Source of the DNA: an uncultured Anaerobutyricum sp.
GTDB lineage: Bacteria; Bacillota; Clostridia; Lachnospirales; Lachnospiraceae
DNA: 7,078 nt
Assembly (NCBI GenBank): GCA_934317185.1
Contig: CAKREJ010000086.1
Coordinates: forward strand, 1 to 7,078
Direction of reading: 5' to 3'
Positions 1 to 6,496 of this stretch are shown here, one piece after another. Position numbers and translations under genes: made by a program. A model generated the notes under the pieces. The model saw nothing but the letters and a program-made list of their open reading frames with translations, searched no databases and had not been told where the DNA came from. The first letter of the stretch is position 1; each line of letters begins with the position of its first letter.

Positions 1-5
1 CCCAT
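1..5 (-). CDS. Start codon of the next minus-strand gene, cut by the left edge
   Basis: An ATG on the minus strand (bases 5-3) lies 6 bases after an AGGAGG ribosome binding site (17-12), downstream of a good promoter (69-41). Only the start codon and two further bases are in the window, so nothing can be said about the product. It looks like the first gene of a separate transcription unit, because a hairpin and a promoter lie between it and the ETF alpha gene. It may still be functionally linked to the upstream operon, for example as a transporter or regulator, but that is only a guess. Confidence 0.65.
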
Positions 6-11
6 AGTAAA

Positions 12-17
12 CCTCCT
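12..17 (-). promoter_or_regulatory. Ribosome binding site of the left-edge gene
   Basis: On the minus strand this reads AGGAGG, a full match to the anti-Shine-Dalgarno complement, 6 bases before the ATG at 5-3. It is the main evidence that the left edge is a true gene start. Confidence 0.75.
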
Positions 18-40
18 CTCAAAAATCTTTTGTTAAAACT

Positions 41-69
41 AGTATACTAAGGGATTCGTAAATTTTCAA
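41..69 (-). promoter_or_regulatory. Sigma-A-type promoter for the left-edge gene
   Basis: On the minus strand a -35 box TTGAAA (69-64) and a -10 box TATACT (46-41) are separated by exactly 17 bases. Each box differs from the vegetative consensus (TTGACA, TATAAT) by one base. Transcription would start near bases 33-36, giving a leader of about 30 bases before the ATG at 5. The position between a hairpin (176-142) and a strong ribosome binding site supports a new transcription unit. The promoter is framed by a 9-bp inverted repeat (55-63 and 78-86), so it is probably regulated. Confidence 0.7.
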
Positions 70-86
70 TGTATTTTATTTACGAA
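55..86. promoter_or_regulatory. Putative operator: 9-bp inverted repeat around the -35 box
   Basis: Plus-strand TTCGTAAAT (55-63) and ATTTACGAA (78-86) are perfect inverted repeats with a 14-base spacer. The arm centres are 23 bases apart, roughly two helical turns. The -35 box (64-69) lies in the spacer, directly beside one arm. That arm also falls between the -35 and -10 boxes, so a dimeric protein bound here would block polymerase. The regulator family cannot be named from the arms. In this AT-rich DNA part of the symmetry could be chance, but a 9-bp perfect match containing CG steps in both arms makes this less likely. Confidence 0.5.
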
Positions 87-141
87 CGAAATTCAATTCA
101 GATTATTTGAGATGTGCTTCCTGAATGTATATAAAATTGAG

Positions 142-176
142 AAGATGCACATCATGCAATGCATGATGTGCATCTT
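142..176 (-). terminator. Perfect hairpin after the ETF alpha gene, likely terminator
   Basis: Bases 142-158 and 160-176 are perfect inverted repeats (17-bp arms) around a single central base, 159. In RNA this gives a stem of about 16 bp with a 3-base loop. It starts 35 bases after the ETF alpha stop codon and comes before a new promoter, the expected place for an operon terminator. The tail is not classic: on the minus strand the stem is followed by CTCAATTTTATA rather than a run of T. It could therefore be a terminator of modest strength, a 3'-end stabiliser, or a DNA-level dyad. A small second dyad, AATACC-TC-GGTATT (185-198), lies between it and the stop codon. Confidence 0.55.
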
Positions 177-211
177 ACAGTAAGAATACCTCGGTATTGT
201 TGAAAAGATAA

Positions 212-1144
212 CTATGTTACTGTTATAACCTCCTGATAGTGCCCTATAATACCGTAATCGGCATATTTAAAAATCAAGGCATCTTTATCCGAGTTGATAG
301 AAACGATACATTTACTTTTTTCTATTCCTTTAACAAAAGCGGCTAGGCCTGAAGCACCAATAACAATGCAAAGTTTTGGTGAGATAGATTTTCCGGAAAT
401 TCCAATCATTCGTTCTACAGGAAGCAGACCATTTTCTACTGCTCGTCTGGTTCCTGCAATTTCAGCATTAATTTGTTTTGCAAATTGCTCAACGAGAGGA
501 TATCCATTTTTATCTACACCATTTCCAATAACAATGATTTTTTCTGCCTGCTCCCATCCAACTACAATATTTTTATTTTCCTTTGTATATGCAGTTATAT
601 AGTCATTGGACTGTATTTCTACGGGAATTGCTTTCCACGCTGGATAACAAACTTCATCGTATGTAGCTGGAATATTTTTTGCAAGAGTAACGATCCTATG
701 ATTTGTTACAGGAATTGCTTCGGAAATATTACCAAGAAAAATATCTCTTTCCCAGGTTTTTACTGTTTCCGAGAAAAAGCTCCCTTTTATATTAGTTGCT
801 AAATGTGTTTTTTCTTGAATTGCATATTTCACAGCAAAACTTCTAGCATAAACTGTAGTTCCAAAAAAGATATAATCGTATGCATTGATTCGGTTATAAT
901 CTTTTATGACATCTAATATAGAGGTATCATCTGCATTTTCCGGTAAAAATATATAATAAAAATTTATATTTTTCGGAGCATTAACCTTTTTAGGAAGTTG
1001 TTGTTTCGGTATAAAAATGAAGAAATCTATCTTCATTTTTAAAAGTTGTTTTTCTGTAAATGCATCAGCTAAAAAAGAGGAAACGGCCTTAATTTCATGG
1101 TTTAAAGTTGTTTTCTCACCAAAAATTATTACTGAAATAGACAT
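212..1144 (-). CDS. etfA: Electron transfer flavoprotein alpha subunit, divergent (YgcQ/EtfA-like)
   Basis: This 310-residue protein should carry the FAD of an ETF heterodimer and pass electrons between a flavin dehydrogenase and another acceptor in the cytoplasm. The C-terminal FAD domain (about residues 200-306) is recognisable: AGTRRAVE (230-237), SGKSISPKLCIVIGASG (250-266), SINSDKDALIFKYADYGIIGHY (positions 282-303; key residues D286, A289, I291, F292, D296, Y297, G298, G301). The N-terminal domain is poorly conserved and has no ferredoxin-type cysteine cluster. Two conserved FAD-contact spots differ: canonical GQTGK is GISGK (248-252), and canonical GISGAIQH is GASGLAAF (263-270), so the usual His is Phe270. 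The ATG at 1144 is preferred over upstream codons because AGGAGG (1159-1154) lies 9 bases before it and the family starts near here. The gene begins 2 bases after the beta-subunit stop, so the two are probably translationally coupled. E. coli YgcQ is a plausible relative by context; this is inferred. Confidence 0.88.
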   Translation of the reverse strand: MSISVIIFGEKTTLNHEIKAVSSFLADAFTEKQLLKMKIDFFIFIPKQQLPKKVNAPKNINFYYIFLPENADDTSILDVIKDYNRINAYDYIFFGTTVYARSFAVKYAIQEKTHLATNIKGSFFSETVKTWERDIFLGNISEAIPVTNHRIVTLAKNIPATYDEVCYPAWKAIPVEIQSNDYITAYTKENKNIVVGWEQAEKIIVIGNGVDKNGYPLVEQFAKQINAEIAGTRRAVENGLLPVERMIGISGKSISPKLCIVIGASGLAAFVKGIEKSKCIVSINSDKDALIFKYADYGIIGHYQEVITVT

Positions 1145-1146
1145 AA

Positions 1147-1887
1147 CTAATTTCCTCCTTCCCTGTTTTTTAAAAATTGATTCCATTCTTTTACAGAAAT
1201 AAATTGACAGTTTCTCTTATGTTGCCGAAGAGAAAATATCATTTTCTCTTCTTCCAATTCTTTTTCCCAACATTTTTGATGAGGAAGTTGCTGAAGGAAA
1301 GGTAGTTTATCTTTTCTTCTTGGTGTTTTTAAACGAACATCCGGTGCTTCACCAATTATTAATACTACAGGCGTTTTTACGGTAGCTGTAATAATCGCTT
1401 CATCGGTGTTTCTTTTAATCCAAATATCTGTATTATTTTCTATATGAAAATCAACTACATTGGTAATACAAGGATAATGCATAAATTCCGCAATTTGGGG
1501 ACCTGTAGTTCCATTTCTTCGGGAAGAGCTTTCCTGTCCGACAATGACCACATCTACATTCCCCTGTTCTTTACAATGTTGTTTAAAAACTTCTATAAAG
1601 TCCGCATTTCCTTTAGGGATATATTGAAAAATTTCATGAAAACCATGCGCTTTTAAATTTTGAAATTCTTTTTTGATATTTTCTTTTGTCATAAACAAAA
1701 CATCAGCAACTATGGTAGGATTCGATTCTAAAATTCTTCGCACTAATTCTAATCCTATTTCATCATAGCTATTTTTTTCATATCCGATATATGGAAGAAA
1801 ACGAAGGTATTCCTCATCTCTCTCCCATACATCATCGGGAATACTATTATATTCTGCTTCCATTAGACAGCAATTTAATATTTTCAT
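1147..1887 (-). CDS. etfB: Electron transfer flavoprotein beta subunit, divergent (YgcR/EtfB-like)
   Basis: This 246-residue partner of the alpha subunit contributes the nucleotide-binding half of the ETF. Family features visible are MKILNCCL at the start (canonical MKILVCVK), NSYDEIGLELVRRI (39-52; canonical NPFDEYALEEA), VDVVIVGQES (111-120), TGPQIAEFM (128-136), and EAPDVRLKTPRRKDKL (180-195), the counterpart of the usual NEPRYPSL segment. The AMP-binding loop is unusual: the canonical AIDGDTAQVGP is replaced by SSSRRNGTTGP (120-130), losing both acidic residues. Two in-frame GTG codons lie upstream (1899, 1896), but the ATG at 1887 gives the family start and has GGTGAG (1897-1892) 4 bases before it, a short spacing. 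The gene follows the GlpK-like kinase by 44 bases and its final codons contain the ribosome binding site of the alpha-subunit gene. The fold assignment is firm; whether the second site holds AMP, FAD or nothing is unknown. Confidence 0.86.
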   Translation of the reverse strand: MKILNCCLMEAEYNSIPDDVWERDEEYLRFLPYIGYEKNSYDEIGLELVRRILESNPTIVADVLFMTKENIKKEFQNLKAHGFHEIFQYIPKGNADFIEVFKQHCKEQGNVDVVIVGQESSSRRNGTTGPQIAEFMHYPCITNVVDFHIENNTDIWIKRNTDEAIITATVKTPVVLIIGEAPDVRLKTPRRKDKLPFLQQLPHQKCWEKELEEEKMIFSLRQHKRNCQFISVKEWNQFLKNREGGN

Positions 1888-1931
1888 TAATCTCACCACA
1901 ATTCATTGGATATATACAGAGCTTTTTAAAG

Positions 1932-3419
1932 TTATGCATATTTTATCCATTTTAGTGAACGGTCAACGGCTTCTTTCCATATACTGTATCTTTCTTCTCG
2001 TAATGTTGCGTCCATTTGTGGATGGAATACAGCATCTGGTTTTAATATATGTTTTACATCTTCCAGAGAAATTTGATCAATACTTAAAGCTGCCATTAAA
2101 GCTGCTCCAAGTGCTGTTGCCTCCAATGTATCTGGTCTTGCCACATCTGCATTACAGTAATCAGCCAACATTTGAAGGAGAAGATTATTTTGTGATGCAC
2201 CTCCATCTACATTAATGCGATCAATTTTCACTTCACATTCCTTTTCTACAACATCAAGAATATCTTTAATACCAAAAGCAATACACTCTAATGTTGCTCT
2301 GGCAATATGTGCATCGGTAGTTCCTCTTGTAATACCGATAATGGTTCCTCTGGCAGATGGATCATTATGTGGGGAGGTCAATCCTACAAGAGCCGGAACA
2401 AAATACACACCATTGGTATCTGGAACAGAAGCTGCCAGAGCTTCAATTTCGCCAGAAGAACGAATAATCTTAAGACCATCTCTAAGCCATTGTACAGCAG
2501 AACCGGTGACAGAAACAAATCCTTCTACCATATATGTTAAAGTATCATTTAGTTTCCATGCAATCAAGTTATCTACTCCACCAGAGGCAATCTTACAGGT
2601 ATTACCGATAGTAATATCCATAAAACTACCTGTACCATTCGTACATTTCATAGTTCCTGCTTCCAGACAACCCTGTGCAAAAAGAGCAGATTGCTGATCA
2701 GCGATTGCTCCGGTAATTGGAATTTCTTTGCCAAAAACTTTAGTCACACCATATTCAGAAGCTTCGGAAACAATAGTTGGAAATAGCTTCAAAGGTACGC
2801 CAAGGTTTTGAATAAATTCTTCATTCCAGACACCTTTTTGTACATTAACACATCCACTGCTAGAAGCATTAGAACAAGCAACCGCATGAGTTTTACCCTC
2901 TGTTAATTTCCAGATCAGCCATGTATCCATTGTACCATATAATGCGGTTTCTTTTTCGATTGCTTCTTTAACTTCTGGAACATTTTCCATACACCATTTT
3001 AAAATTAATCCATTATTATGAGGTGCAATGACTTTTCCAGTTTCCCGCAAAATCTTTTCTTCTCCACCGTTTTCTTTTAATTTTTCTGCTACATCACCTG
3101 TTCGGGTGTCTTGCCAGACAATAGCATGATATAAAGGTTCACCGGTATTCTTATCCCAGATTACACAGGTATTTCTCTGTGTAGCGATACCAATACAGGA
3201 AATATCCTCTGCTGTTGCTCCAATTTTTTGCATAGCACCCTTGCATACTTCCACAGATTTGTTATAGATTTCTGAAGCATCGTGTTCTACACGTATATTA
3301 TCCGGTGTATATTGGATTAGCTCCTGATAATCTTGTGATACAATTTTAAATTCCTTATCAAATAAAATGCCCCTTGTTCCTGTTGTCCCCTCATCAATTA
3401 CCATAATATACTTACTCAT
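1932..3419 (-). CDS. FGGY carbohydrate kinase, glycerol kinase (GlpK)-like with altered substrate residues
   Basis: This 495-residue cytoplasmic protein should transfer phosphate from ATP to a small polyol or sugar. The length and the colinear alignment with GlpK along its whole length are clear: phosphate loop DEGTTGTRG (9-17), IGIATQRNT (77-85), AIVWQDTRT (99-107), TMDTWLIWKLTEG (163-175), catalytic Asp241 in ADQQSALF, GTGSFM (262-267), DGGASQNN (405-412), ALGAA (436-440). Compared with the glycerol site of E. coli GlpK, Arg82, Trp102, Asp241 and Gln242 are kept, but Glu84 becomes Asn83 and Tyr135 becomes His134. The GAPYWDPYARG segment reads TSPHNDPSARG (348-358). The activation loop reads YGVTKVFGKEIP (223-234) and lacks the YHFYG histidine phosphorylated by HPr in Gram-positive GlpK. 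The ATG at 3419 has AAGGAG (3433-3428) 8 bases upstream and gives the family N-terminus; a start at 3455 would add 12 residues and is less likely. Automatic annotation would call it glycerol kinase; a different substrate is plausible. Confidence 0.88.
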   Translation of the reverse strand: MSKYIMVIDEGTTGTRGILFDKEFKIVSQDYQELIQYTPDNIRVEHDASEIYNKSVEVCKGAMQKIGATAEDISCIGIATQRNTCVIWDKNTGEPLYHAIVWQDTRTGDVAEKLKENGGEEKILRETGKVIAPHNNGLILKWCMENVPEVKEAIEKETALYGTMDTWLIWKLTEGKTHAVACSNASSSGCVNVQKGVWNEEFIQNLGVPLKLFPTIVSEASEYGVTKVFGKEIPITGAIADQQSALFAQGCLEAGTMKCTNGTGSFMDITIGNTCKIASGGVDNLIAWKLNDTLTYMVEGFVSVTGSAVQWLRDGLKIIRSSGEIEALAASVPDTNGVYFVPALVGLTSPHNDPSARGTIIGITRGTTDAHIARATLECIAFGIKDILDVVEKECEVKIDRINVDGGASQNNLLLQMLADYCNADVARPDTLEATALGAALMAALSIDQISLEDVKHILKPDAVFHPQMDATLREERYSIWKEAVDRSLKWIKYA

Positions 3420-3487
3420 AATTCCTTCTCCTTTTGTGTTAAGTAAAAATGACAATGTGTTTCTTGGAAGATTACACTGGATAATAT

Positions 3488-4915
3488 CTATTTTTCTACC
3501 AGTAAATCTCCTTTATTTAGAATTCCATTTGGATCCATCGCATCTTTTAAGCGATACATTAATTCATACGATGAGCCATGTTCTTGCGGCATCCATTTCG
3601 TTCTATACTTTCCGGAACCATGATGATGTGCAATACTTCCTCCATATTTCAATGTTTCTTCCATAATAATTGTTACAATCTTCATATAATCTTCTTGTAC
3701 ATAATCTACCCCCTTGTCCGCCTGGAAAATAAAACGACAGTAAATATTTGTTCCATTCAAATAGCTATGAGAAGAATGTGCCCCTACAAAAGTAATATTT
3801 TCGATTTCTTCATTGATTCGAGAAATAATTCCTTCATATATTTTTCCGATTACATCCCAATTTCCAGAAATTTCTGTAGTATCAGAAACGATTCCTTTTA
3901 AGTATCTTGTATTTTTATCAATATTTGCACAACTGTCATTTCTAGTCTTTAACCATACCTCTACCGGTTCTGTGCCTAAATCAAGAAATTCATATTTTTC
4001 TGCCAGCGATTGTATGGCTTCTCCTGTAACATCCGCAATTGCTTTTGGTCCTTCTGCGATAAATAAAAGCATAGCATAACCTTCTGGAGCCGGAGCACCC
4101 ATTAATTCCTGTACTTCATATTCATCATGAAGACGTACCACGGCAGGTTTATATCCGCTAACCATAATTTCTCGGATAAAATCCAGTCCTTTTTGCATTC
4201 CAATAACACCATATGCATGCATCCAGCGGTTTTCCGGATGGTATTCATAAAGTTTCATAGAAACTTCTGTAATAAATCCCATTGTTCCTTCTGACCCTAT
4301 AAAAATATGTCGTAAATCTGGTCCTGTAGAACGTCTTGGAACATTTTTAATTCGTACAACACTTCCATCCGCAAGTACAGCTTCAAGACCGATAATACAA
4401 TCTTCTACTCCTCCATATAGTGTAGAAAACTGCCCTATGCTTCTTGTTGCTGTTAATCCACCCAAGCTGGCTAAAGGAAGAGATTGCGGATAATGTCCTG
4501 TAGTATATCCTTGTTTATTTAGTTGTTCTTCCAGATATTCCAAAGGAGTTCCACATTGTGCTGTAACAATATGATTTTTTTTATCGATATTTAAAATATC
4601 ACACATATCACATCCATCAATAATTACACCACCTTCTGCCGGTTCAATACTCATTGTTACGCTAGAACCGCCAGTTCTGGGAACTACATCAATATGATTT
4701 TCATTAAGGAAGGACAGAACTTTGGATACTTCTTCGGTATTGTTAGGTTTAATGACGCACATAGCATGTGGTGCCCAGTTTTTTCCATCAGAGCGATGGT
4801 ATCTACGAAATCCGATATAATCGCGTGATGCTAAAGCAATACTTTCTTCATCAGTAATGACTTTATCCTTTCCGACAATTTCTTGTAATTCCTTGATGAT
4901 TTTTTTTTGTTGCAT
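3488..4915 (-). CDS. ygcU: FAD-linked dehydrogenase of the VAO/AGPS family, YgcU-like
   Basis: This 475-residue cytoplasmic flavoprotein has an N-terminal FAD-binding domain of the vanillyl-alcohol oxidase (PCMH) type at about residues 45-225 and a C-terminal substrate/cap domain. Visible motifs are the pyrophosphate loop PRTGGSSVT (79-87), TTGHYPQSLPLASLGGL (138-154), ATRSIGQFSTLYGGVED (156-172), GLEAVLADG (176-184), STGPDLRHIFIGSEGTMGFI (196-215), HSSHSY (380-385), the triple histidine HHHGSGK (430-436) and DPNGILNKG (461-469). The triple His and the STGPD-GSEGT stretch are typical of alkyl-DHAP synthase, while the TRSIGQFSTLYG and RIKNVPRR strings match E. coli YgcU as I remember it. No transit peptide or membrane segment is seen. 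With ETF genes in the same operon, an ETF-dependent hydroxyacid, polyol-phosphate or sugar-acid dehydrogenase is more likely than an ether-lipid synthase (inference). AGGAGG (4929-4924) lies 8 bases before the ATG at 4915, which gives the YgcU-like N-terminus. A run of nine A (minus strand, 4908-4900) follows the start. Confidence 0.87.
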   Translation of the reverse strand: MQQKKIIKELQEIVGKDKVITDEESIALASRDYIGFRRYHRSDGKNWAPHAMCVIKPNNTEEVSKVLSFLNENHIDVVPRTGGSSVTMSIEPAEGGVIIDGCDMCDILNIDKKNHIVTAQCGTPLEYLEEQLNKQGYTTGHYPQSLPLASLGGLTATRSIGQFSTLYGGVEDCIIGLEAVLADGSVVRIKNVPRRSTGPDLRHIFIGSEGTMGFITEVSMKLYEYHPENRWMHAYGVIGMQKGLDFIREIMVSGYKPAVVRLHDEYEVQELMGAPAPEGYAMLLFIAEGPKAIADVTGEAIQSLAEKYEFLDLGTEPVEVWLKTRNDSCANIDKNTRYLKGIVSDTTEISGNWDVIGKIYEGIISRINEEIENITFVGAHSSHSYLNGTNIYCRFIFQADKGVDYVQEDYMKIVTIIMEETLKYGGSIAHHHGSGKYRTKWMPQEHGSSYELMYRLKDAMDPNGILNKGDLLVEK

Positions 4916-4952
4916 AATCTTTTCCTCCTGTTTTTGTTTCAAATTTGTGATA

Positions 4953-6485
4953 TTAAGAAATAATCTGCTGTAATTTTTTTAACAGTTGTTCATTGATTTT
5001 ATAATATGGATTAACAATTTCTTCCATTAATTCCTGATATAATTTATGATTTTCAGTTGAAGGAAGAAATTCTGTATGATTTTGTCCCATTGCCTTTGCC
5101 GCAGCATAAAAATCAGGAAAACATCCTGCACCTACTGCAGCACAAATTGCAGCACCAAGAGAACAAGTTTCTGGTTCTTCCGATTTTTTTACGGATAGAT
5201 TAAAAATGTCTGCGATTGCCTGAACAGCCACATAACTTTTACTTCCACCTCCACCGACACGAAGTTCTTTAATTTCTCGATTGGTAGAATGGCACATATC
5301 ATCTGTACCGATTTTCAATTGCATCATAATTCCTTCTAGAAGGGAGCGAAACATATGTGCCCGTCCATGCCGCATATCAAATCCCATAAATATACCCTTG
5401 GCATATGGTTTATCCCATGTACTTTTCCAATCAGGAATTGTAATCAATCCCTCTGCACCAGGAGAAATATGTATGGCTTCTTCATCTAAAAGTTGTTCAA
5501 TTGTTTTTTTCGGATTATCTTTGTTTAGATTTTTTGCAAAGTTATCCCGAAACCAAGATATTAGCCAAAAGCCTCTGGGAGAAACTGCCTCCGCATTCCA
5601 GAATCCTGGAACAGCAGCAGTATAAGTACGATGTTTCGTTACCTTATATTCATCTGCAATATATTGGTCATCAACAAGATTAAGACCGGTCATCGTTCCC
5701 ATCGTGATGTAAGCTTGACCTTTATATAATGTTCCACTTCCTAAGATTTCACATTGTTTATCTCCAGCCCCGGCAACTATCGGACAACCAACAGGAAGCC
5801 CTGTTTCTTTTGCTGCTTTGTTCGTTATCGTTCCAATAATTTCTCCAGGATTTCGAAAAGTAGCCAATTGACTACGAGTAATAGCCATTCCTTCATAAAC
5901 AGCAGAATCTTGATATAAATTCCAATGTTCTCTGTCTACAGGCATACCAAGATTATTTCCTAAAGAATCCGCAAATTCGCCCGTAAGTTTATAATGAATA
6001 TATCCAGAAGTAGTAAAATATTTTTCTACTTTTTCAAATATATCGGGGTACTCTCTCTGCATCCAATTCATTCTGGAATAATTTACAAGAAAATATTGCC
6101 ATGCATCTAAATTTTCTTTCCATTTATCACTATATTTTTCATTTGATTGCCAACTTCGATCCATCCAACTGATTGGACGGCATAGTTGTTGCCCTTCTTC
6201 ATCCAGAAAAAATACGGTAGCTCTTTGTGCTGCAATGCCAATAGCTTTAATTGTCCCTGTTGCAGTTTCGGAATTTTTCTTTATTTTTTCCATCAATATT
6301 TGACAAGCTGTACAAAGACCTTGATAAACATCTTGATAATCATGGACAATCAATCCTCTTTCGTCAGTCATCAATGCCGGATGTGTAGCTGATGCACTGG
6401 CAATTTTTTCACCTTTTAAATTAAATAAAATTGCCCTTGTACTTTGTGTTCCACTATCAATACCAATTACATATTCCTCTGCCAT
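4953..6485 (-). CDS. FGGY-family carbohydrate kinase, possibly YgcE-like
   Basis: This 510-residue ATP-dependent kinase has both FGGY domains. Visible motifs are the phosphate loop IDSGTQSTRAILF (9-21), IGIAAQRAT (82-90), ISWMDRS (105-111), the catalytic Asp242 in GAGDKQCEILGSG (239-251), TMGTMTG (261-267), GFWLISWFRDN (305-315) and the adenine-site stretch LRVGGGGSKS (408-417) followed by LGAAICAAVGAG (443-454). It is closer in feel to the xylulokinase/YgcE part of the family than to GlpK: it lacks the GlpK-type TWLIWKLT segment and has TSGYIHYKLTGEFADSLGN (159-177) instead. The substrate cannot be read from the sequence; ketose, sugar acid or polyol are all possible. The start ATG at 6485 is supported by AGAGG (6498-6494) 8 bases upstream, overlapping the stop codon of the preceding gene, and by the phosphate loop sitting at the usual distance from the N-terminus. 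The gene lies 11 bases after the upstream oxidoreductase and 37 bases before the YgcU-like gene. Confidence 0.88.
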   Translation of the reverse strand: MAEEYVIGIDSGTQSTRAILFNLKGEKIASASATHPALMTDERGLIVHDYQDVYQGLCTACQILMEKIKKNSETATGTIKAIGIAAQRATVFFLDEEGQQLCRPISWMDRSWQSNEKYSDKWKENLDAWQYFLVNYSRMNWMQREYPDIFEKVEKYFTTSGYIHYKLTGEFADSLGNNLGMPVDREHWNLYQDSAVYEGMAITRSQLATFRNPGEIIGTITNKAAKETGLPVGCPIVAGAGDKQCEILGSGTLYKGQAYITMGTMTGLNLVDDQYIADEYKVTKHRTYTAAVPGFWNAEAVSPRGFWLISWFRDNFAKNLNKDNPKKTIEQLLDEEAIHISPGAEGLITIPDWKSTWDKPYAKGIFMGFDMRHGRAHMFRSLLEGIMMQLKIGTDDMCHSTNREIKELRVGGGGSKSYVAVQAIADIFNLSVKKSEEPETCSLGAAICAAVGAGCFPDFYAAAKAMGQNHTEFLPSTENHKLYQELMEEIVNPYYKINEQLLKKLQQIIS

Positions 6486-6496
6486 ACTCCGTACCT

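Noticed and set aside
41..120. Catabolite-responsive element (cre) near the left promoter
   Set aside because: No sequence close to the TGNAANCGNTNNCA pattern is present; the symmetry seen is a different, wider-spaced repeat.
212..1899. Clearly bifurcating ETF like that of lactate dehydrogenase complexes
   Set aside because: The beta subunit lacks the usual nucleotide-loop residues, and the alpha subunit has no N-terminal ferredoxin cysteines, so bifurcation cannot be claimed from the sequence.
2215..2697. A 160-codon plus-strand open frame
   Set aside because: It lies fully inside the GlpK-like gene on the opposite strand, has no ribosome binding site or recognisable domain, and its composition follows from the antisense of conserved kinase codons.
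3420..3487. Possible promoter or terminator in the 68-base gap before the GlpK-like gene
   Set aside because: No spaced -35/-10 pair and no stable inverted repeat were seen; only a good ribosome binding site (3433-3428).
3367..4079. Several plus-strand open frames opposite the YgcU-like gene
   Set aside because: They mutually overlap, resemble no known family, and lie antisense to a strongly conserved flavoprotein gene; they are shadows.
5281..5625. Plus-strand open frame of 114 codons opposite the first FGGY kinase
   Set aside because: Antisense to conserved kinase motifs, no Shine-Dalgarno sequence and no protein-like features.
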